The notes under the pieces were generated by a model. That model was not told the origin of the DNA. It worked only from the letters and a program-made list of their open reading frames with translations, and did no database searches. A stretch of DNA of 12,330 nt, taken from contig CAYQTK010000119.1 of the NCBI GenBank assembly GCA_964420375.1, positions 1 to 12,330 on the forward strand, written 5' to 3'. Origin of the DNA: CAYQTK01 sp964420375. GTDB taxonomy: Bacteria > RBG-13-61-14 > DATKZS01. Position numbers and translations under genes: made by a program. Each line of letters starts with the position of its first letter. Positions within the stretch are counted from its first letter, which is position 1. Positions 8,042 through 12,330 of this stretch are shown one piece after another.

Positions 8042-8658
8042 TCTTGTTCCTCTTCTTCGGAGAACTCGCCCACCTGGAAGCGCGCAAAACGCCGGATGAC
8101 CATCTTCTCGCCGGTCTTGCCGATCATGTCGTTCAAAATGTCGTTGATGGTCTTGTCCTGGTCCTTTACAAACTGCTGCTCGAGCAGGCAGTTTTCGCTG
8201 AAGAACTTTTCCAGCTTGCCCTCCACGATCTTGTCGATCACTTTTTCCGGCTTGCCCGCGTCCAGGGCCTGTTGCCGGAATATCTCCCGCTCCCGGTTTA
8301 AAGCCTCTTCAGAAACTTCCTCCCTCGAAAGGTAGGAAGGATTGGACGCGGCTATATGCATGGCCACGTCCCGGGCAAAGGCCTCGAACTCCGCGGTGCG
8401 GGCCACAAAGTCGGTCTCGCAATCGACCTCGACCATGACCCCGATCTTGCCGCCGGGCCGGTGGACATAAGTTCCTATCAGTCCTTCCTTGGCGGCCTTG
8501 CCCGCACGCTTGTCAGACGTGGCCTGTCCCTTGGTCCGAAGTATGTTCACCGACTGCTCGAGATCGCCGCCGGTCTCTTCCAGGGCGCGCTTGCAGTCCA
8601 TCATGCCCGCGCCCGTCTTTTCCCGCAACTTCTTTACCATGTCCGCTGTGATGGCCAA
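8038..8658 (-). CDS. tsf: Elongation factor Ts (short form)
   Basis: EF-Ts is the nucleotide exchange factor that reloads EF-Tu with GTP. The N-terminal UBA-like domain is clear: ITADMVKKLREKTGAGMMDC, then KRALEETGGDLEQSVNILR. The core carries the signature CETDFVAR (80-87). At 206 residues it is the short form with a reduced C-terminal half, as in several thermophilic, cyanobacterial and Gram-positive lineages, against about 283 in E. coli. The end is acidic (EFSEEEEQE). The start is TTG at 8658, with AGGAGGAGA correctly placed upstream; no ATG or GTG gives the conserved N-terminus. The 67-base spacer to rpsB contains a perfect hairpin. The last codons overlap pyrH. Confidence 0.96.
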   Translation of the reverse strand: MAITADMVKKLREKTGAGMMDCKRALEETGGDLEQSVNILRTKGQATSDKRAGKAAKEGLIGTYVHRPGGKIGVMVEVDCETDFVARTAEFEAFARDVAMHIAASNPSYLSREEVSEEALNREREIFRQQALDAGKPEKVIDKIVEGKLEKFFSENCLLEQQFVKDQDKTINDILNDMIGKTGEKMVIRRFARFQVGEFSEEEEQE

Positions 8659-8685
8659 CTTCTCTCCTCCTGCCCATATCCTGGG

Positions 8686-8701
8686 ATCATAAGGCTATGA
8701 T
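8686..8701. repeat. Perfect hairpin between rpsB and tsf
   Basis: ATCATA-AGGC-TATGAT is a six-base perfect inverted repeat with a four-base loop. It lies in the 67-base space between the rpsB stop and the tsf Shine-Dalgarno. It is not followed by a T-run on the minus strand, so it is not a standard terminator. It may be an mRNA processing or stability element between the two cistrons. Confidence 0.35.
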
Positions 8702-8725
8702 AGTTATAAAGTGGACCTGAAGCTG

Positions 8726-9646
8726 TCAGTCTTCTTCTTCAGCATCAGGTGACTCTTGCCCGGCTTCTTCCTCGGGTTCCAAACCAGAGTCCTGGTCCAT
8801 GGAGACCTCTTCCCCTGCTGCTTCTTCCCCTTCTTCGCCCATCTCCTGGCTTATCAGGTCCGAGATGTGCTCCACTACCGGGGCTTTTTCCTCTTCGCCT
8901 TCCTGCGATCCGGCGATCATGGCCGCTTCCATGCTTTCCGGCTCGGTGCGCAGCAACTTCTGGTGCATCTCTTTGCCTTCGAGGCAGGCGTCAGCGATCT
9001 TGCTGGTGAAAAGCCGTATGGCCCGGATGGCGTCGTCGTTCCCGGGGATCACGTAGTCGATGGGGTCGGGATCGCAGTTGGTGTCCACAACCGCCACCAC
9101 CGGTATGCCCAGCTTGTTGGCTTCCGCCACCGCGATCCGTTCCCGCTGCGGGTCGATAACGAACAAGGCGCCCGGCACACGGTTGATGTTCTTGATGCCG
9201 CCCAGGTTCTTCTCCAGCTTGGTGTAAACCCGCTGGATGGTGAGAACGTCTTTCTTGGGAAGCTTGTCAAGCTTGCCGTCAGCAGCCATCTCCTCGATGC
9301 GCCGCAGCCTTTCGATGGACCCCTGGATGGTCTTGAAGTTGGTCAAAGTGCCGCCCAGCCACCGGCTGTTGACGAAGTGCATGCTGCAACGCTCGGCCTC
9401 CTCCTGGATGGCGTCCGCTGCCTGGCGCTTGGTCCCCACAAAGACGATCTCCTCGCCACGGGCCACCGTGTCCACGATGAACTGGTAGGCCGTTTTGAAA
9501 ACCTTCACCGTCTTCTGCAGGTCCACAATGTAGATGCCGTTCCTCGCCCCGTAGATGTAGGGCTTCATCTTCGGGTTCCACCTTTTGGTCTGGTGGCCGA
9601 AATGGACACCAGCTTCCAAAAGCTGCTTCATGGTTACTACCGCCAT
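8726..9646 (-). CDS. rpsB: 30S ribosomal protein S2 with long acidic C-terminal tail
   Basis: S2 binds late to the 30S subunit near protein S1 and is a familiar autoregulator of rpsB-tsf operons. The body (1-234) is typical: MKQLLEAGVHFGHQTKRWNP (6-25), NGIYIVDLQKT (36-46), FVGTKRQA (69-76), SRWLGGTLTNF (94-104), PGALFVIDP (158-166) and AIRAIRLFTSKIAD (206-219). Residues about 248-306 form an added tail rich in Glu and Asp (about 40 per cent) with no clear fold, making 306 residues against 241 in E. coli. The start is ATG 9646, with AGGAGG eight bases upstream. The frame is open further to 9784, but that region contains the promoter and leader and lacks conservation. It is the first gene of the operon. 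Confidence 0.96.
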   Translation of the reverse strand: MAVVTMKQLLEAGVHFGHQTKRWNPKMKPYIYGARNGIYIVDLQKTVKVFKTAYQFIVDTVARGEEIVFVGTKRQAADAIQEEAERCSMHFVNSRWLGGTLTNFKTIQGSIERLRRIEEMAADGKLDKLPKKDVLTIQRVYTKLEKNLGGIKNINRVPGALFVIDPQRERIAVAEANKLGIPVVAVVDTNCDPDPIDYVIPGNDDAIRAIRLFTSKIADACLEGKEMHQKLLRTEPESMEAAMIAGSQEGEEEKAPVVEHISDLISQEMGEEGEEAAGEEVSMDQDSGLEPEEEAGQESPDAEEED

Positions 9647-9690
9647 TAAAATTCCTCCTGTTCGGGTTTTGTCCTCCGCCGGCCGCTTGC

Positions 9691-9724
9691 TCGTCCCCAC
9701 CGGAAAACCGGCACCCGGGAACGA
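9691..9724 (-). promoter_or_regulatory. Stem-loop in the rpsB leader, possible autoregulatory site
   Basis: On the minus strand TCGTTCCC pairs with GGGGACGA over eight positions, including one G-U. Inside it, GCCGG-TTTT-CCGGT makes a second short stem, with a four-base bulge (GGGT) on the 5' side. It lies between the probable transcription start (about 9749) and the rpsB Shine-Dalgarno. A GCCGGC further downstream could compete for the inner CCGG. A folded leader before rpsB fits the known S2 feedback control of this operon in other bacteria. That role is inference here. Confidence 0.45.
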
Positions 9725-9755
9725 CGGTCCGGCGTGTGTATTGGTTAAATTACAT

Positions 9756-9784
9756 AAATTAGCATGTATCTCCCAAAATGACAA
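9756..9784 (-). promoter_or_regulatory. Probable sigma-70 type promoter of the rpsB operon
   Basis: On the minus strand TTGTCA (9784-9779) is followed after 17 bases by TAATTT (9761-9756). The spacer ends in TGC, giving an extended -10. The start point would be near 9749, leaving a leader of about 100 bases before rpsB. The -35 sits only about 11 bases past the carboxypeptidase stop, so the operon probably has its own promoter rather than relying on read-through. Confidence 0.55.
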
Positions 9785-9795
9785 ACGCTTTTTGA

Positions 9796-10860
9796 CTATT
9801 TTACGTCACTTGGCGCTCCGGTGGCCCAGTTCATTTGGCGGGGCCTGACTGGCCGGCAGTCCGTTTTTTTGCAGGCGGTTTCAATGGCGTGGAGGATGGC
9901 GTCGCAATCGTTTTCGATCCATGGCTGGACGTCTTCGGGGTTGTACCACCAGAAGGGGTTCATAACGCGCAGGGGATGGATGTCCTTTGTTTCTATCCTG
10001 GCCACTTCCACGGTGACGCTGAGAACTCCGTGACGGCCATATAACCAGTCGTTGAGCGCGCCAACGATCTGGTACCACTCGTAAGACTGGCGGACGCGGT
10101 ACTTGCACATCTTCTGGTGCTCGTTAAGCGATTCTCCCATGGCAAGAAAAACGTCGTGATGCGGGGTGTTCTCTTCTTTAAAGGACCAGGGGAAGGTGAA
10201 GTGCCCGCCGGTGGTGTGGATATTGACCGCGGTGAAGAACTCGTGATTCCCGATGAACTTCTCCACCGCCCTGGTTTCCGGCTCGGAGAATGGTTCCGGT
10301 CCCCAGTAGTGAGGGGACCACATAAAGTCGCTGCCGGCGCGGAAGTCACGGACCTTGACGCCTTGCGGATACGGCCAGTTGCGGTTTAAGTCCACGTGGC
10401 GCGCGTTGTCGCGTGCGCGGGTGTATCCCCAGTCAAGGTGGAGGTCCGCCCGGTAATAGCCATCAGGGTTTATAAGCGGCAGAAAGTAAAAGTCCATCCT
10501 GCTGAGCAGGGAGTCTATCCATCCGTCATTGCCTCGACCGTGAATCAAGCGCTCGGCTATTGCCAGTGCCACCCGGGCGGATGTCCATTCATTAGCATGG
10601 ATGCTCGAGGTCAGGAGAGCTTCGCCGCGCTTTTTATCGCCGGGCAGCGCGATGCGGACGGCTAAAAGAGGCCGGCCCTCCACGCTCTCGCCGAACTTAT
10701 ACACCTTTACAAGCTCCGGGGCCAGGGACTCAAGCGACCAAATGGCGGCATACACCTGTTCGAGGCTGTAATGCTCCCCTTGCATGAAACCGCCGGAGAC
10801 CGGCGAGCACAGGCACAAGACCAGTCCGAAAACCACGAGCCGCTTCTTTTTCAACTCCAT
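9796..10860 (-). CDS. Secreted M14-family zinc carboxypeptidase
   Basis: A metallopeptidase of the carboxypeptidase A/T type. The predicted zinc ligands are His88 and Glu91 in SSIHANEW and His215 in NIHTTGG. Asn159-Arg160 in DLNRNWPY match the carboxylate-binding pair. Glu285 in SVTVEVA is the expected general base. The N-terminus MELKKKRLVVFGLVLCLCSP has lysines followed by a hydrophobic stretch and reads as a signal peptide, with possible cleavage near VSG-GF (22-24), so the enzyme is probably exported. Residues 29-84 (YSLEQVYAAIWSLE onward) match the usual M14 opening. The start is ATG 10860, with GGAGG eight bases upstream; an in-frame extension to 10980 crosses the divergent promoter region and is not used. 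The substrate is unknown: protein or peptidoglycan peptide are both possible. It is divergent from rlmH and upstream of the rpsB operon, with no evident functional tie to either. Confidence 0.92.
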   Translation of the reverse strand: MELKKKRLVVFGLVLCLCSPVSGGFMQGEHYSLEQVYAAIWSLESLAPELVKVYKFGESVEGRPLLAVRIALPGDKKRGEALLTSSIHANEWTSARVALAIAERLIHGRGNDGWIDSLLSRMDFYFLPLINPDGYYRADLHLDWGYTRARDNARHVDLNRNWPYPQGVKVRDFRAGSDFMWSPHYWGPEPFSEPETRAVEKFIGNHEFFTAVNIHTTGGHFTFPWSFKEENTPHHDVFLAMGESLNEHQKMCKYRVRQSYEWYQIVGALNDWLYGRHGVLSVTVEVARIETKDIHPLRVMNPFWWYNPEDVQPWIENDCDAILHAIETACKKTDCRPVRPRQMNWATGAPSDVK

Positions 10861-10940
10861 TACAAGAACCTCCGCGGCAATGGTTCCATGATAATAGAAG
10901 GCCCGCCGTTGACAAAACACAAACGCGCGGCCCTCGGGCT

Positions 10941-10968
10941 TTGGCAGGAGAGCGAGAGGTTGTATAAT
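10941..10968 (+). promoter_or_regulatory. Promoter of rlmH
   Basis: TTGGCA (10941-10946) and a perfect TATAAT (10963-10968) are separated by 16 bases. The start point would be near 10975, giving a leader of about 40 bases. This is the best -10 match in the window, and it lies in the divergent space between the carboxypeptidase and rlmH. Confidence 0.6.
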
Positions 10969-11013
10969 CCGGAGGTGCATGCCGTTTTCGGAGCTTTGCG
11001 AGGATGTTTTAAG

Positions 11014-11475
11014 ATGCGGATCACAATAATCGCGGTGGGAAAACTGAAGAGCCTGCCGGTGCGGGAGATTGTGGAGGAATATGAGCGGCGGCTGCCGCGG
11101 GCTCTGAAGGTCCGCTGGATCGAGGTCTCATCCCCTTCCGCGGGTTCCACTGAAGGGCTCTTGGCGGCAGAGGCGGAACGAATTCGCAGCCGCATCCCCA
11201 AAGGCGCCCTCCTGGCGGTTTTAGGGGAGAAGGGCCGCGAGATGGACTCCCGGGAGTTCGCCCGCCGACTCGGTGAAATAAGGGACCAAGGTCAAGACCT
11301 CTGCTTCGTGATCGGCGGAGCCGAAGGCGTTCACCACTCGCTCATATCACAGAGCCACGAAACCGTGGCCCTCTCCAAGCTCACCTTTCCTCACGAACTG
11401 GTCAGGGCGATACTAGCCGAACAAATCTACCGCGCCTTCACCATCCTCGACGGAGGGCCATATCATCGGGACTGA
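11014..11475 (+). CDS. rlmH: 23S rRNA (pseudouridine1915-N3)-methyltransferase
   Basis: A SPOUT-class methyltransferase that uses S-adenosylmethionine to methylate pseudouridine 1915 in helix 69 of 23S rRNA, on the assembled 70S ribosome. The 153 residues match the family (about 155-160). The N-terminus MRITIIAVGKLK is typical. The SAM-binding knot shows FVIGGAEG (98-105), then LSKLTFPHELVRAILAEQIY (120-139) and the C-terminal PYHRD (149-153), which carries the usual active-site Tyr-His-Arg. It starts at ATG 11014 with AGGA about nine bases upstream. It is the only clear plus-strand gene in the window and is monocistronic. It runs convergently toward the unrecognised gene at 11559-11996, with 83 bases between stops and no obvious terminator hairpin. 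Confidence 0.96.
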   Translation: MRITIIAVGKLKSLPVREIVEEYERRLPRALKVRWIEVSSPSAGSTEGLLAAEAERIRSRIPKGALLAVLGEKGREMDSREFARRLGEIRDQGQDLCFVIGGAEGVHHSLISQSHETVALSKLTFPHELVRAILAEQIYRAFTILDGGPYHRD

Positions 11476-11558
11476 GGCCGAGTAGTTAGAATGAGCCGTC
11501 ATTTGAAGAATGAAGAGCTTGAAGGGAGCGGGGGTACTACAGGACTTGATCCATGTTG

Positions 11559-11996
11559 CTACTCCACCAGCTTGGCCTTGATGATCATCTCTTTTATTTC
11601 GTTCTGGAGCTCATCCGAGTTGAGGATGCGCCTGAGGTGTTGCTTGAACTCGTCCGCGTTGTTTATTGTTATGTACTCGAAAGGATAGATCAGGAAGTTG
11701 ACCATGGTAAGGGGGTAAATCTGCATGGCGTGGTGTAAGCGGATCACGTTGACAAAGTGTCCGTCGAGTTGCGGCGACTTGATGCAAAGGTCGATGTGGA
11801 GTTCTTTGAGGTCGTCGTTGTGCTTGTCTTCTCCAACTCCGTCCTGGCTGGTTCCCTTCCATCTCTCGATCAGATGGGCCTCCAAAACGCCTTCAGTGGC
11901 CTGCCGCAAGTAGTCCGCCTGGTCTTTAAGTATCTGCCGGGGCGTCTCGATGTCCTTTAAACGCGGTATCTCTCCCCATAAGTTCTCGCCTGCCAT
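11559..11996 (-). CDS. Unrecognised 145-residue protein
   Basis: I do not recognise this family. The gene looks real: ATG at 11996 is preceded by GAGGAGG with five bases of spacing, and a good promoter lies upstream. The protein is soluble, with no signal peptide or membrane segment. The N-terminal part (LWGEIPRLKDIETPRQILKD, 6-25) leads into a helical stretch with QADYLRQATEGVLEAHLIERW. Then comes a charged linker (TSQDGVGEDKHNDDLKE, 49-65), a probable beta-rich part (ELHIDLCIKSPQLDGHFVNV, 65-84; YPLTMVNFLIYPFEYITI, 94-111) and a C-terminal helix (ADEFKQHLRRILNSDELQNE, 114-133). It is convergent to rlmH and appears monocistronic. No catalytic motif is evident. A small cytosolic binding protein, or a component of a mobile or defence locus cut by the window edge, would both fit. 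Confidence 0.8.
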   Translation of the reverse strand: MAGENLWGEIPRLKDIETPRQILKDQADYLRQATEGVLEAHLIERWKGTSQDGVGEDKHNDDLKELHIDLCIKSPQLDGHFVNVIRLHHAMQIYPLTMVNFLIYPFEYITINNADEFKQHLRRILNSDELQNEIKEMIIKAKLVE

Positions 11997-12020
11997 GAAA
12001 ACCTCCTCTGTAAACCCGCC

Positions 12021-12090
12021 TGGCCGGCGGCTATTTTCAACATTATTTATGCCAAAGACCGGTATTTCAAATCAACCCGGCCGCCGGTCA
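12021..12090. repeat. Inverted repeat flanking the promoter of the 145-residue gene
   Basis: The arms are TGGCCGGCGGC (12021-12031) and GCCGCCGGTCA (12080-12090). They match over 11 positions with one G-T exception and are separated by 48 bases. The promoter hexamers (12042-12070) lie inside the loop, about ten bases from each arm. It may be a paired operator or chance in GC-rich DNA. Confidence 0.4.
12042..12070 (-). promoter_or_regulatory. Promoter of the 145-residue gene
   Basis: On the minus strand TTGAAA (12070-12065) and AATAAT (12047-12042) are 17 bases apart, each one mismatch from consensus. The start point would be near 12035, giving a leader of about 40 bases before ATG 11996. Confidence 0.5.
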
Positions 12091-12123
12091 ATCTCCTGAC
12101 AAGAAACGCCAATGATCCGCGAT

Positions 12124-12330
12124 TTATTTCCCAAGAGGTTTGATGCCCTCGTAAAAAGTCATTTCGGCCAGGAGCGCGGCACGTGAAATCAACCGGTGGC
12201 CTGTCAAGCGTTTTTTGTCGTCTCCAAGAAAAATAATTTTATTGCGAGCGACGAAAATCGCGGTATCAGCCGCTCGCACAAAAGAACTGCTTTTTGTAAG
12301 CGACAGAAACAATTGTGACAAAGCACTAGT
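12124..12330 (-). CDS. Possible 3' end of an unrecognised gene, cut by the window edge
   Basis: A frame is open from the right edge to a TAA at 12124, encoding 68 residues. A TTG at 12321 could be a start but has no visible Shine-Dalgarno, so a longer gene beginning outside the window is more likely. The visible C-terminus includes RAADTAIFVARNKIIFLGDD, then KKRLTGHRLISRAALLAEMT and ends YEGIKPLGK, a mix of beta and helix with basic patches. I do not recognise it. Base composition is more AT-rich than the rest of the window. It could be a real C-terminal fragment, a decayed gene or a chance frame. Confidence 0.4.
   Translation of the reverse strand, partial: TSALSQLFLSLTKSSSFVRAADTAIFVARNKIIFLGDDKKRLTGHRLISRAALLAEMTFYEGIKPLGK

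Noticed and set aside
9647..9784. N-terminal extension of ribosomal protein S2
   Set aside because: The frame is open, but the promoter, leader hairpin and AGGAGG all lie in it, and S2 begins canonically at MAVVTMKQLLEAG.
10909..10914. Perfect TTGACA on the plus strand upstream of rlmH
   Set aside because: No -10 element lies at 15-19 bases. The TATAAT is 48 bases away and pairs better with TTGGCA at 10941.
10891..10915. Carboxypeptidase promoter TTGTCA...TATTAT on the minus strand
   Set aside because: The hexamers are only 13 bases apart. TATTAT may still be a -10, but no acceptable -35 was found, so it is not listed as a feature.
10861..10980. N-terminal extension of the carboxypeptidase
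   Set aside because: It would put 40 residues before a good signal peptide and cross the divergent rlmH promoter; GGAGG supports ATG 10860.
10979..11029. Short upstream frame of 16 codons overlapping the rlmH start
   Set aside because: Its GGAGG is only three bases from the ATG and lies at or before the predicted transcription start, so it would hardly be translated.

Overview
This window looks like a chromosomal segment of a GC-rich bacterium with strong AGGAGG-type ribosome binding sites. The gene order rpsB-tsf-pyrH-frr-uppS-dxr, the short single-core EF-Ts and the presence of rlmH suggest a deep Gram-positive-type lineage (Bacillota- or Actinomycetota-like). The sequence alone does not fix the taxon. 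I saw no tRNA, rRNA, CRISPR array, insertion sequence or phage gene.

Layout from left to right. Positions 46-4422 (minus strand) hold one very large membrane protein of 1458 residues. It joins a YfhO-type GT-C membrane protein, an O-antigen ligase/polymerase (Wzy/WaaL) domain and a C-terminal TPR region in one uninterrupted frame. A 296-base gap without a gene follows. Positions 4719-9646 (minus strand) are a housekeeping operon, transcribed as rpsB (ribosomal protein S2), tsf (EF-Ts), pyrH (UMP kinase), frr (ribosome recycling factor), uppS (undecaprenyl diphosphate synthase) and dxr (DXP reductoisomerase). Two junctions, tsf/pyrH and uppS/dxr, are GTGA overlaps. A good promoter (9756-9784) and a folded leader precede rpsB. 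Upstream on the same strand is a secreted M14 zinc carboxypeptidase (9796-10860). It is divergent from rlmH (11014-11475, plus strand), which has its own near-consensus promoter. Convergent to rlmH is an unrecognised 145-residue protein (11559-11996, minus strand) with a good promoter flanked by an inverted repeat. The right edge carries the AT-richer 3' end of a possible further gene.

How the genes fit together. The operon covers translation (S2, EF-Ts, RRF), pyrimidine nucleotide supply (PyrH) and isoprenoid/lipid-carrier supply (Dxr feeds the MEP pathway, and UppS makes the C55 carrier). The giant protein downstream probably handles undecaprenyl-linked sugars or glycans, so a link to UppS is plausible, but that is inference. 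The most unusual item is the YfhO-Wzy-TPR fusion. Next are the structured rpsB leader and the orphan 145-residue gene. I did not find a clearly new multi-gene system.
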